Both the position numbers and the translations under genes were made by a program. A DNA stretch of 64,000 bases from Burkholderia oklahomensis C6786. Lineage in GTDB: Bacteria; Pseudomonadota; Gammaproteobacteria; Burkholderiales; Burkholderiaceae. The DNA lies in NCBI RefSeq assembly GCF_000959365.1, contig NZ_CP009556.1, positions 1,302,001 through 1,366,000 on the forward strand, read 5' to 3'. Below the pieces are notes generated by a model. The model was not told the origin of the DNA. It did not search any database and saw only the letters and a program-made list of their open reading frames with translations. This document shows positions 39,289 through 47,771 of the stretch, one piece after another. The number at the start of each line of letters is the position of its first letter. Position 1 is the first letter of the stretch.

Positions 39289-39489
39289 TTACCAATTGCC
39301 GTTGCCGTCGAACGTCGGGCAGGCGCTCGGGTCGTCGGGGTCGGGAAACATCACCTTCTGCTTGAAGTCGTTGATCAGCCATTGCCTCATGATTTCGTCG
39401 AGCGAGGCGGGCGGCTTCGGTGCGTCTCGGTTCGCCGAATGGTGGGTGGCGTCAGTCTGCGCGTGCGTCGCGGCTTGCAAGGGCGTCAT
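39289..39489 (-). CDS. Small hypothetical protein at the end of the needle-complex operon
   Basis: 66 residues. ATG at 39489 preceded by GGAG at good spacing. The C-terminal half is ordered-looking (SLDEIMRQWLINDFKQKVMFPDPDDPSACPTF). It follows orgB by 85 bp on the same strand, so it is probably co-transcribed with bsaM-orgB. No family recognised; it could be a small T3SS accessory protein. Confidence 0.5.
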   Translation of the reverse strand: MTPLQAATHAQTDATHHSANRDAPKPPASLDEIMRQWLINDFKQKVMFPDPDDPSACPTFDGNGNW

Positions 39490-39574
39490 CGCATTGCTCC
39501 TGTTGCTCGGTTGAAGTATCGGTGGACGTGGGCGGCGGGTCATCGTCGATCGCGGCCGTATCGCATGCCGCGCG

Positions 39575-40240
39575 TCATTCGAGTCGATCCAGCGCATCGA
39601 TCGTCGCGCGCCGCTCGAGCGCGTCGTCGTCGGCAATCCGGGCGGCCGCGCGGCACGCGGCGAGCGCCGCGTCGCCAAGCGCGTGCGCGATGACGCGCGG
39701 ATCGAATTCGAGAATGTCTTCGTCCGATTCGACGACGAACGTTCGCGTGTCGGCGACGACGACCTGCGCCGACGGATACGCATCGTTCAGGCGTTCGCGT
39801 ATCGCGGGCGCGATACGCTTCGCGTGCGTCGGCACCGACACGCGCAGCGGGCGATCGGCCGCGCACGCGTGACGGCTCGCGAGCGCGTTCACGATGCGCA
39901 GCAGCAGATCCGGATCGTCGAGCAGGTGTTCGAGCGAGCAGCGAACGTTGTCGACGACGCGTTCGAGCAGCGTCGCCCGCTGCATGTCGATTCGTTCGAT
40001 GCAAGCGGCGACTTCCGCGATCGCGCGCGCGAATCCGGCTTCGTAGCCGGCTGTCGCCGCATGCGCGCGGCATGCATCGGCCTCGCTTTCGGCGTCGCGC
40101 ACGAGCCGTTGCGCGCGGCGCCTCGCTTCGTCGAGCAATCGGTCGGCGCGAGCCGCCTGCGACAGCGGCGCGCGCTTGAGCAGCACGCCGGCCAGCGGCG
40201 CGAGCGTGTCAGGAAACTGGCTCAGGGTCGAGGAGCGCAT
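39575..40240 (-). CDS. orgB: T3SS sorting-platform stator protein OrgB
   Basis: 221 residues. An HrpE/YscL/FliH-type protein that links the ATPase to the sorting platform. The N-terminal half is a long charged helix (ARADRLLDEARRRAQRLVRDAESEADA), and the C-terminal half is the conserved alpha/beta domain (LRVSVPTHAKRIAPAIRERL, VVADTRTFVVESDEDILEFD). The start overlaps the end of orgA by 32 bp. Matches Salmonella OrgB/Shigella MxiN in length and position. Confidence 0.85.
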   Translation of the reverse strand: MRSSTLSQFPDTLAPLAGVLLKRAPLSQAARADRLLDEARRRAQRLVRDAESEADACRAHAATAGYEAGFARAIAEVAACIERIDMQRATLLERVVDNVRCSLEHLLDDPDLLLRIVNALASRHACAADRPLRVSVPTHAKRIAPAIRERLNDAYPSAQVVVADTRTFVVESDEDILEFDPRVIAHALGDAALAACRAAARIADDDALERRATIDALDRLE

Positions 40241-40796
40241 GATTCACCGCGAAGGAGAAGAGCGTGGGAGACCAGACGGCGCGCGCGTCGTCGCGCGCGC
40301 GGCCCAGTTCGGAGTCGAGGCGCGTCGCATGCGCGCGCGGGAACAGCAGCGGCAGGCGCTGACGCAGCGCGCGCGGCGCATCGCGCAGCGCGGCTGCGAT
40401 GCAGGCGGAGCCGGCCGCGACGACCGCGTCGTCGTCGGGCGCGCCGGCGCACGCGGCTTTTGGCACGGCCGCGAGCGGCACGCATAGAAAGCGCTGGCTC
40501 GACGGATCGAGCCGCACGTATCGTCCGTGCTCGACGAGCGGCACGCGTAGCCGTTGCACGCCGATCAGGAACGCGATGCGCGGCAGGAGCGCCCAGTGGT
40601 CGACGCAGCGCCGCGCGAACGGCGCGTCGCGCCAATCGAAATCGATCGCGGTGTCGAGGCGATGATGGTCGATCAGCCATTGGTTCGCGATGTCGATGGG
40701 CACGCGTGCAAGGTCGACGCCGGCGATCGTTCGATGATCCCGATGCGCATAGCCGAGCGGACCGTACATCACCTGCATCAACGCGTGCGGATTCAT
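40209..40796 (-). CDS. orgA: T3SS sorting-platform protein OrgA
   Basis: 195 residues, OrgA/MxiK family. This adaptor connects the inner-ring cytoplasmic domain with SpaO-type pods. Trp/Leu/His-rich N-terminal region (IANQWLIDHHRLDTAIDFDW, RCVDHWALLPRIAFLIGVQRLR). The ATG overlaps the bsaJ stop (ATGA). Identification rests on position between PrgK- and OrgB-type genes plus these features. Confidence 0.85.
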   Translation of the reverse strand: MNPHALMQVMYGPLGYAHRDHRTIAGVDLARVPIDIANQWLIDHHRLDTAIDFDWRDAPFARRCVDHWALLPRIAFLIGVQRLRVPLVEHGRYVRLDPSSQRFLCVPLAAVPKAACAGAPDDDAVVAAGSACIAAALRDAPRALRQRLPLLFPRAHATRLDSELGRARDDARAVWSPTLFSFAVNHALLDPEPVS

Positions 40797-41689
40797 CGGC
40801 GCGGCTCCTGCGGGCCGCCGCTCGACGCGCGGACCGCGTCCGTCGCATCGACGAGGGCGGTCGTATCGGCCGCATCAGGTGGGCCCGGCGTATCGGCCAT
40901 GTCCGGCGCGTCGGGTGCGACCGGGCCGTCGGGCTCGATGTGCGTCTCCGCACTCGCCGGCGTGTCGCGCGCTGCAGCGTCGCGCCTGCGGCGCAGGTAG
41001 CCGAGCCCGCACGCGGCCGCCGCCGCGAGCGCGGCCGGAATCGCGGCGAGCCAGTAGAGCCATGTGGCGCCCGCGTGCGACGCGGGCATTGTCGGCGCGC
41101 CGCGGAACAGCGACGGCGCGCGATACAGGATCACCGAAATGTCGTCGTAGTCGATGTTCGTGAAGCTGTTCTTCACGAACCGCTTCACTTCGCTGACGAG
41201 GATGTCTTGGTTGACGTCGTTGCGATAGGTGAGGAGCGCGGCGACGTGCATTCGGGCGTCGGGCTTGCCGCTGTCGGACGGCTTGAGCGGATAGCTGATC
41301 TGCACGCGCGCGCTGACGACGTTCTGCAGCGCGGCGAGATTCTGTTCGAGGCGCTGCTCAACAGCGGACAGCAGCCGCGCCTGCTCGGCCTGCGGCGACG
41401 CGACAAGCGAGTCGGCCGGAAACGCCTGGCCGATCTGCACGCGCGCCTGTGACGGCAGATTGTATTGCCGCAGCAGATCGACGGCCGTCGGAAAATCGAC
41501 CTGCTCGACGCTGACCGCGTAGCCGGTCTTGCCGAGGTCCTCCTTGCGCACGGCGAGATTGTGCGCCTGGAGCACCGCGACGACGTCGTTGGCCTGCTGC
41601 TCGGTCAGATTCTTCAGCAACTCCTGCTGGTTGCATGCGGCGAGCAGCAGCAGCGCGGGCAGCAGCGAGAAAGAGACGAATCGCTTCAT
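40793..41689 (-). CDS. bsaJ: T3SS inner-ring lipoprotein BsaJ (PrgK/MxiJ type)
   Basis: 298 residues. A lipoprotein signal with lipobox LLAAC (Cys19) is followed by the YscJ/PrgK ring-building domains (LTEQQANDVVAVLQAHNLAVRKEDLGKTGYAVSVEQVDFPTAVDLLRQY; LSAVEQRLEQNLAALQNVVSARVQISYP), and a membrane segment near residue 210 (WLYWLAAIPAALAAAAACGLGYL). The cytoplasmic tail is Ala/Asp/Pro-rich. Forms the lower inner-membrane ring with BsaM. Confidence 0.93.
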   Translation of the reverse strand: MKRFVSFSLLPALLLLAACNQQELLKNLTEQQANDVVAVLQAHNLAVRKEDLGKTGYAVSVEQVDFPTAVDLLRQYNLPSQARVQIGQAFPADSLVASPQAEQARLLSAVEQRLEQNLAALQNVVSARVQISYPLKPSDSGKPDARMHVAALLTYRNDVNQDILVSEVKRFVKNSFTNIDYDDISVILYRAPSLFRGAPTMPASHAGATWLYWLAAIPAALAAAAACGLGYLRRRRDAAARDTPASAETHIEPDGPVAPDAPDMADTPGPPDAADTTALVDATDAVRASSGGPQEPRR

Positions 41690-41693
41690 CGCG

Positions 41694-41996
41694 TCATTGT
41701 GCCTTGACGAGCGTCTCCACCGCCGCGACGGCCTTGCGCGCGAGCGTGCTCGCGAGCGAGACGTAGATGTTGTAGTCGGACAACTCGGTCTGCAGCGCGA
41801 TCAGCTTTTCCGGATGCGCGAAGTCAACCGGATCGGCGAGCCGCGACTCGATGCTGGCTTTCGCGACGTTCGACTTGTCGTTCGCATCGGCGAGCGTTTG
41901 CTTCAGGATCGCGTCGAGCGTCGCTGGCCGCTCGGGCGATTCGATCTCGCTGAGCGATGGCGGCGGGGACACGGCGAGCGGGTTCGTGATGTTCAT
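41694..41996 (-). CDS. bsaK: T3SS inner rod protein BsaK (PrgJ/MxiI type)
   Basis: 100 residues. Start MNITNPLAV; C-terminal helical part KLIALQTELSDYNIYVSLASTLARKAVAAVETLVKAQ matches PrgJ/MxiI. It forms the inner rod between export gate and needle. An earlier in-frame start is not needed: ATG at 41996 gives the family length. Confidence 0.9.
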   Translation of the reverse strand: MNITNPLAVSPPPSLSEIESPERPATLDAILKQTLADANDKSNVAKASIESRLADPVDFAHPEKLIALQTELSDYNIYVSLASTLARKAVAAVETLVKAQ

Positions 41997-42055
41997 GATC
42001 GTTCGGCCCGGCGCGGCGCGGCTCGCGCCGCGTCGTCCCGGAGATGAGGAGAGGG

Positions 42056-42325
42056 TTAGCGGAAGTTCGAGACGATCGACGAATCGATGTCCTTCATCGA
42101 TTTGACCGCGCTGCTCTGCGCGTTCCGATACAGGTTGTATTCGGACATGATCATCTGGTAGTTCGCGAGTGCCGTCGGATCGCTTGGGTTTTCCGTCAGC
42201 TTCTTCTGGGCGTCCTTCAACTGATCGTTTAGATCCTTCACGCCGGTGTCGAACGCGCGGCCGATGCCGGTCAGGTAGCCTGACCACTCGTAGTCGCCCA
42301 GCAATGGAGTCTGGGTATTGCTCAT
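42056..42325 (-). CDS. bsaL: T3SS needle subunit BsaL (PrgI/MxiH type)
   Basis: 89 residues. Needle-protein helix-turn-helix: YEWSGYLTGIGRAFDTGVKDLNDQL, the turn ENPSDPTAL, then ANYQMIMSEYNLYRNAQSSAVKSMKDIDSSIVSNF. The polymer forms the extracellular needle. ATG overlaps the bsaM stop (ATGA). Confidence 0.96.
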   Translation of the reverse strand: MSNTQTPLLGDYEWSGYLTGIGRAFDTGVKDLNDQLKDAQKKLTENPSDPTALANYQMIMSEYNLYRNAQSSAVKSMKDIDSSIVSNFR

Positions 42326-43584
42326 CGGGAATGTGCTCCTTCCAAGGGTTGCGGGAAATACCAGGACGCGTGATCGAGCAGCACATAGCCGTCGCCGCCT
42401 TCCCGATAGGATTTGCCCTTCAGCCAGTCGGTGCGCAGCGCGATCTTGAAATCGACGCGGCGCGTGCCCCACTTGTGGCCGAACGAGCGCATGAGGTTCT
42501 GCAACGCGGCGAGCTCCTCGTCGCCGAACGACGTCGCCACTTCGAACGTCGCGCCGCCGTGCCGCGCGAGCAGCCGGTAGCGCACGCCTACCTTGTCGAG
42601 CGCGCTGCGCGCTTCCCGCTCGATCACGCCGAGGCTCGCGTCGGTCACGCGAACGTCCTGCACGTACGGCGCCGCGCGCCGCAGCTCGCGAACCGCGCGT
42701 TCGCGCGCGGCCGCGCCCAGCCGGTCGGTAACGATCAGCTCGGGGCGCTCGGGCGCTTCGAGCCGCACGGTCACGAAATCGATGCCCGCTTCGTCGAGCC
42801 GGCGCTCGATCCGTTGCCGCTCCGAGCCGATCACGGTGACCTCGATCTTGTCCGGCAGCGCCGCCTTCAGCAGCGCCTCGCGATCCCATTCGGCGCCGTC
42901 CTGCGACGCGCTCAGCACGTAGATCCGGCCGTCGTCGCCCGGCAGGATAGCGTTGCGCGCAGGCGCGCCCGCCAGCACGCCATTTATGCTCGCGAGCTTC
43001 TGCGTGCCGATGTGGCGTTGCACCTGCCAGTACGCGAGCGCCGCGAGGGTGGCTCCCGCGACGAGCAAGGCGCCCAGCTTGAGCGCGAAGCGCGAAGCGC
43101 GGTCGCCGGGCTCGTCTGCGGCGTCAGGCGGCTGCGGGTCGGGCCGCGGCGCATAGTGCGCGATCGCGTCGCTCCAGTCGTCGTCCTGGCGCTTCACCGC
43201 GAACGCGACGTCGCCGGCGCCACAGACGGTGTTGAATGCCGCGTATTGCGTGACGCAACCGTCCACGGATAGAAAATCGACTTCGAAATCGCAGCATGCG
43301 GCGGTATTGGTTTCCGTGATTTGCGTCGCCCGACCGGGCAACGGAGGAAAACGCAAACGAAAATTCGGCGAACCGGATCGATGCGGGATATACAGTGTAT
43401 CGACCGCGCGCTCCAGATAATGATCGGCCTGATTTTCGGATTTCACGAGCAGACGATCGTCGACCACGTTTTCGCCGACGCAGAAAAATATTTCGCTCGA
43501 CGGAATCGTAATATCCGAGCCGAAGAGCGGGCCGAACAGGATTCGGAGCTGCAGGATTTCACGTCCGGAATCTGGTGTATTCAT
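42322..43584 (-). CDS. bsaM: T3SS inner-ring protein BsaM (PrgH/MxiG type)
   Basis: 420 residues. N-terminal FHA-like cytoplasmic domain (LRILFGPLFGSDITIPSSEIFFCVG, LYIPHRSG), a membrane segment around residue 165 (FALKLGALLVAGATLAALAYW) and a periplasmic ring-building region (ERRLDEAGIDFVTVRLE, ALDKVGVRYRLLARHGGATFEVATSFG). Forms the upper inner-membrane ring with BsaJ. First gene of the leftward needle operon; divergent from bsaN. Confidence 0.92.
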   Translation of the reverse strand: MNTPDSGREILQLRILFGPLFGSDITIPSSEIFFCVGENVVDDRLLVKSENQADHYLERAVDTLYIPHRSGSPNFRLRFPPLPGRATQITETNTAACCDFEVDFLSVDGCVTQYAAFNTVCGAGDVAFAVKRQDDDWSDAIAHYAPRPDPQPPDAADEPGDRASRFALKLGALLVAGATLAALAYWQVQRHIGTQKLASINGVLAGAPARNAILPGDDGRIYVLSASQDGAEWDREALLKAALPDKIEVTVIGSERQRIERRLDEAGIDFVTVRLEAPERPELIVTDRLGAAARERAVRELRRAAPYVQDVRVTDASLGVIEREARSALDKVGVRYRLLARHGGATFEVATSFGDEELAALQNLMRSFGHKWGTRRVDFKIALRTDWLKGKSYREGGDGYVLLDHASWYFPQPLEGAHSR

Positions 43585-43783
43585 CTCTGCGATTTTCCAG
43601 GATGGACTGGGCGATAAATGGTCCGATTAGGGGCGTATCGTTCGATTGATCGATCCCGTTTCCGTCGATAAGAGCCGGATAATCGGATTCGAGCCAGGCG
43701 GTCGTGCCGATCAGGTGCTTCGTTGATGGGCCGGAATCCGGCTCGACGGATGAAATGTACTGCCGGATGGCCTTCCTCGCCAT
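43559..43783 (-). CDS. Small hypothetical protein upstream of bsaM
   Basis: 74 residues with ATG at 43783 preceded by AGGA. The composition is protein-like (KHLIGTTAWLESDYPALIDG, PLIGPFIAQSILENRRDEYT). It overlaps the start of bsaM by 26 bp in another frame, so it would be translationally coupled to it. No known family. Could be an overlooked first gene of the operon, or chance. Confidence 0.4.
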   Translation of the reverse strand: MARKAIRQYISSVEPDSGPSTKHLIGTTAWLESDYPALIDGNGIDQSNDTPLIGPFIAQSILENRRDEYTRFRT

Positions 43784-43976
43784 GAATGATCCTGAATATT
43801 CCTGAATGAAAATATGAAAGAAGATTATGGCTGGATGAATTGATATGATTCTCGTGAGATTTTATAAATACCGGATTTTTTGCTTGATCGAAATTTGACG
43901 TCTGATTAATATGCATTTCCGGAAGGGCGGCGAAATATCATTCAGTTGGCTCGCGGCCAATATCGAGGAGTGCACG

Positions 43977-44735
43977 ATGGCCAATCGATTCAATAAATTC
44001 GATTGCGTGGTGGTCCCACCCGGAAAATTCAGATCATTTACTGGGCCGGCAATCAGGCTCATCAAGTCGGTGACGGAAATCGTGAAACTGGACGCATCGT
44101 TCGGCGCGACGTCTCACGCCGTTTCGATCGATAAAAATCGATCGGCGCTGATTATCGGGGCCGGTCAATTCAGAATCGTGTCGCACGAAGGCGCATGGCG
44201 TTTTCATGAAGTGCCGTTATTCGAGGCGGCCAAATTGCTCGCTTTTCTGGAAAGCTGTGCGAAACCGAATGGGGCTGGCCGGGAATATCGCGCGAGCGCT
44301 TCGGATGGCGCGGTGATCGATGCGCCCGGCGATCTGAGCATCTGGAAATTCGATCGCTGGCTGATCGCCCGCGTGATGGGCGCGCCGGACGACGCCGATC
44401 CGCTGCTCGCGTTCCTGCGCGCGCAGGAGAGCTACGGGCTCGTGCGCTTTCTGCTGCGCGAGCGCGCGAGCCCGCAGTCCGTCGCCACGCTGGCCGCGCG
44501 CTATGGCGTGTCGGAGCCGCACTTTCGCCGGCTGTGCCGGCAGGCGCTCGGCCGCGGCCTCAAGCGCGAGCTTCGGCAATGGCGCGCTGCGCAGGCGTTG
44601 CTAGAGGTCGTCGAGAGTCGCGACAGCATGACCGAGGTCGCGATGAGTAACGGTTTTGCGTCGTCGTCCCACTTCTCGAGAGAAATCAAGGACTTGTTTG
44701 GCATTTCGCCGTGCCAGTTCCGCCGCAGGACATGA
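43977..44735 (+). CDS. bsaN: AraC-type T3SS activator BsaN (InvF/MxiE type)
   Basis: 252 residues from ATG 43977, which has GAGGAG 6 bp before it; an upstream in-frame ATG at 43911 lacks such a site. The C-terminal AraC domain shows SPQSVATLAARYGVSEPHFRRLCRQALGRGLKRELRQWR and MTEVAMSNGFASSSHFSREIKDLFGISPCQFR. In B. pseudomallei BsaN acts with the chaperone BicA to switch on effector and translocator genes. It is divergent from bsaM and starts the rightward block; codon use at its 5' end is AT-richer than in the following genes. Confidence 0.92.
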   Translation: MANRFNKFDCVVVPPGKFRSFTGPAIRLIKSVTEIVKLDASFGATSHAVSIDKNRSALIIGAGQFRIVSHEGAWRFHEVPLFEAAKLLAFLESCAKPNGAGREYRASASDGAVIDAPGDLSIWKFDRWLIARVMGAPDDADPLLAFLRAQESYGLVRFLLRERASPQSVATLAARYGVSEPHFRRLCRQALGRGLKRELRQWRAAQALLEVVESRDSMTEVAMSNGFASSSHFSREIKDLFGISPCQFRRRT

Positions 44736-44748
44736 GGAACCCGAACCG

Positions 44749-46599
44749 ATGATGAACGCCGACACGGCCAGACGACAGGCAGCCGCGCTCGCCGCATGGC
44801 TGCTGATGACGGGCGCGGCGTTCGCCGCGCCGATCGACGGGGCGCCGCCCACCGACGCGGGCGGGCCGCCCGCGCTGCTCGACGCGGCGGACGGCGACGC
44901 GCGCGCGGCGGCGCAGCCGGCGGGCGCACCGCAAGACGAGCGCCATTTCGTCGCGAACGACGCGAGCATCAGCGTGCTGCTCAACGCGCTGTCGGGCAGG
45001 TTGCACAAGCCGATCGTCGCGAGCGAGAAGGTGCGCCGCAAGCACGTGACGGGCGAGTTCGATCTTGCCCAGCCGCGCGCGCTCCTCGCGCGGCTGGGCG
45101 AATCGATGTCGCTGCTCTGGTACGACGACGGTGCGTCGATTTACATCTACGACAACTCGGAGATCAAGAACGCGGTCGTGTCGATGCGCCATGCGACCGT
45201 GCGCAACCTGCGCGATTTCATCCGGCAGACGCGGCTCTACGATCCGCGCTTTCCGGTGCGCGGCGACGATCTGAGCAACACGTTTTACGTGACGGGCGCG
45301 CCCGTCTACGTGAATCTCGTCGCCGCCGCCGCGCGCTATCTCGACGAAGTGCGCTCGAGCGAGGCGAGTGACAAGGAGGTCGTCCGGGTCGTGCAGCTTC
45401 ACAACAGTTTCGTCGTCGATCGCCAGTATGCGCTGCGCAACAAGCAGGTCGACATTGCGGGCATGGCGACCGTGCTCGGCCGGATCTTCGGCCCGGCGCG
45501 GCCGGGGGCGCTGGCGTCGTCGCCCGCCGCGTCGGTCGATGCTGCGGCGCGCGGTGGCGCGGGGAGCGCAACCGGCAAGCCGACGTTCTCGCTCGCCGAC
45601 GCACTGCCCGCGCCGCTCGACGCCGGCAATGCGTCGGGCGGCGCGAACCCGGCGAGCGTCGCGAGCCCGATGGGCGGCGCGGCGGGCGGCTTCGCGTTGC
45701 CCGCGTCGGACGGCGTGCGCGCGGTCGCGTATCCGGACACGAACAGCGTGATCCTCGTTGGCCGCCTCGACAAGGTGCAGGACATGGAGGCGCTGATCCG
45801 CTCGCTCGACGTCGAGAAGCGGCAGATCGAGCTGTCGCTGTGGATCATCGACATCAGGAAGAGCCGGCTTGACCAATTGGGTATCGACTGGCAGGGCGCG
45901 CTCAACGCGCCCGGCATCGGCGTCGGCTTCAACAATCGCGGCGGCAACGTGACGACGCTCGACGGCACGAAGTTCCTCGCGTCGGTCGCGGCGCTCAGCC
46001 AGACGGGCGACGCAACGGTAATTTCGCGGCCGATCGTGCTCACGCAGGAGAACGTGCCGGCGACGTTCGACAGCAACCAGACGTTCTACGCGAAGCTGAT
46101 CGGCGAGCGCGCGGTGCAGCTCGAACACGTGACCTACGGCACGCTCGTCAACGTGCTGCCACGGCTCACGCGCGACGCGTCGCAGGTCGAGATGATCGTC
46201 GACATCGAGGACGGCAACACCGACGGCGCGACGAGCGACGGTCGGATCGTCATCGACAACAACACGATGCCGCTCGTCAACCGCACGGAGATCAACACGG
46301 TCGCGCGCGTGCCGCACGAGATGAGCCTGCTCATCGGCGGCAACACGCGCGACGACGTGACGCGCCGCACGTTCCGGATTCCCGGGCTCGCTAGCATCCC
46401 GCTGATCGGCGGACTGTTTCGCGGGCATTCGGACCGGCACGAGCAGGTCGTGCGCGTGTTCCTGATCCAGCCGAAGCTGCTGCGCGCGGGCGCGGCCTGG
46501 CCCGACGGCCAGCCGTGGGAATCCGGCGATCCGGCGGACAACGCGACGCTGCGCGCGACCGTGCAGATGCTCAAACCCTACATGGACGATAAGTCATGA
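44749..46599 (+). CDS. bsaO: T3SS outer-membrane secretin BsaO (InvG/MxiD type)
   Basis: 616 residues. Signal peptide ending AAFAAPID. N0/N1 ring domains (DASISVLLNALSGRLHKPIVASEKVRRKHVTGEFD; LRDFIRQTRLYDPRFPVRGDD), a Gly/Ala-rich insertion around residues 245-315, then the secretin domain (VRAVAYPDTNSVILVGRLD, VEKRQIELSLWIIDI, MSLLIGGNTRDDV, IPLIGGLFRGHSD). Forms the outer-membrane channel. Start 44749 or 44752, 13 bp after bsaN. Stop overlaps bsaP. Confidence 0.95.
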   Translation: MMNADTARRQAAALAAWLLMTGAAFAAPIDGAPPTDAGGPPALLDAADGDARAAAQPAGAPQDERHFVANDASISVLLNALSGRLHKPIVASEKVRRKHVTGEFDLAQPRALLARLGESMSLLWYDDGASIYIYDNSEIKNAVVSMRHATVRNLRDFIRQTRLYDPRFPVRGDDLSNTFYVTGAPVYVNLVAAAARYLDEVRSSEASDKEVVRVVQLHNSFVVDRQYALRNKQVDIAGMATVLGRIFGPARPGALASSPAASVDAAARGGAGSATGKPTFSLADALPAPLDAGNASGGANPASVASPMGGAAGGFALPASDGVRAVAYPDTNSVILVGRLDKVQDMEALIRSLDVEKRQIELSLWIIDIRKSRLDQLGIDWQGALNAPGIGVGFNNRGGNVTTLDGTKFLASVAALSQTGDATVISRPIVLTQENVPATFDSNQTFYAKLIGERAVQLEHVTYGTLVNVLPRLTRDASQVEMIVDIEDGNTDGATSDGRIVIDNNTMPLVNRTEINTVARVPHEMSLLIGGNTRDDVTRRTFRIPGLASIPLIGGLFRGHSDRHEQVVRVFLIQPKLLRAGAAWPDGQPWESGDPADNATLRATVQMLKPYMDDKS

Positions 46600-47729
46600 G
46601 CTCGATCATCGGCGGGGCATCGGTTGCGCGGCGCGGGCTTTCGCTCGACGGCGCGAGCACGGCGAACCGGCTCGACGCGGAGCCGTCGCTCGACGACGCG
46701 CCGCAGGCGTCGGCCACGGGCGCGGCCGGCGTGCAGGCGCAGCTCGACGGGGAGGCGGCGAGCGCCGCCGCGCAGTTCGGCCGGTTCCGCGCGTCGGAGC
46801 GAAAGGGACGCCGCAGCGACGATCTCGAACGGATTCTCGACACGGACGCCGACGAGAAGCTCGACGAGCTCGCCGCGCTGTTCGGCCGCCAGACATCGCC
46901 CGATGGCCACGCATCGCGCGGCCGCGCGGATCTCGCGGCGCTGCTGCGCGAAGCGCGCGAGCGCTTTCGCGACGAGAGCGATCTGCTGCTCGCGCTGCGC
47001 GAGCTGCGCCGGCGCCGCCGGCTCGACGGCGACTCCGTCGACGTGGTCGAGCGCGCAATCGAGGAACTGCTCGCGGGCGACGGTGGCAAGCGGATCAAGG
47101 CGGGCATCAACGCGGCGCTGAAGGCGAAGGTGTTCGGCGCGCGGATGCAGCTCGATCCGCGCCGGCTGCGCGAGCTGTACCGGCAGTTCCTCGAGTTCGA
47201 CGGTTCGCATCTCGTCGTCTACGAAGACTGGATCGAGCAGTTCGGCGCGAACCGGCGCAAGCGGATCCTTGATTACGTGAGCGCCGCGCTGTCGTACGAC
47301 ATGCAGTCGCACGACCCGAGCTGCGGTTGCGCGGCCGAGTTCGGGCCGCTCCTCGGCACGCTGCATCACGCGCGGATGCTCGCGTCGGCCGACGAGCTGT
47401 TCGTCGGCCGGTTGCTCGACGACGCGCTCGCGCGCGATTGCGGGCTCACCGAGGAGCGCGCGCTCGCGGCGATGCTGGGCGGCCTGCAGCGGCCGTTCTC
47501 GGTCGCCGACGTGCTGCTGTGCACGCTCGGCGATCTGCTCGAGCCGCTCTCAGCCGAGCGCCGATCGCAACTGCTGCAGCTCGCGCTGCGCGCGTTCGCA
47601 GGCGTGCCGATCGCGCTCTTCGGCGACGCCGATGCGCGCCGCGCGGCGCTCGACGCGTTCGAGGACCTGATCGGCGCGACGTACGCGCGCGAGCGGCGGC
47701 AGGCGCGCCCGCGCGCCGACGCCGGCTGA
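46596..47729 (+). CDS. bsaP: T3SS gatekeeper BsaP (InvE/MxiC type)
   Basis: 377 residues. InvE/MxiC gatekeepers hold back effectors until translocators are out. HrpJ-like domain: FRASERKGRRSDDLERILDTDADEKLDELAALFG, then FRDESDLLLALRELRRRRRLD and VERAIEELLAGDGGKRIKAGINAALKAK. N-terminal ~60 residues disordered, as expected for a secreted gatekeeper. ATG overlaps bsaO stop. Confidence 0.9.
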   Translation: MSSIIGGASVARRGLSLDGASTANRLDAEPSLDDAPQASATGAAGVQAQLDGEAASAAAQFGRFRASERKGRRSDDLERILDTDADEKLDELAALFGRQTSPDGHASRGRADLAALLREARERFRDESDLLLALRELRRRRRLDGDSVDVVERAIEELLAGDGGKRIKAGINAALKAKVFGARMQLDPRRLRELYRQFLEFDGSHLVVYEDWIEQFGANRRKRILDYVSAALSYDMQSHDPSCGCAAEFGPLLGTLHHARMLASADELFVGRLLDDALARDCGLTEERALAAMLGGLQRPFSVADVLLCTLGDLLEPLSAERRSQLLQLALRAFAGVPIALFGDADARRAALDAFEDLIGATYARERRQARPRADAG

Positions 47730-47771
47730 CGCGCGCAACGCAGCGACCTCCATTCAATCCGGTCGATAGTC

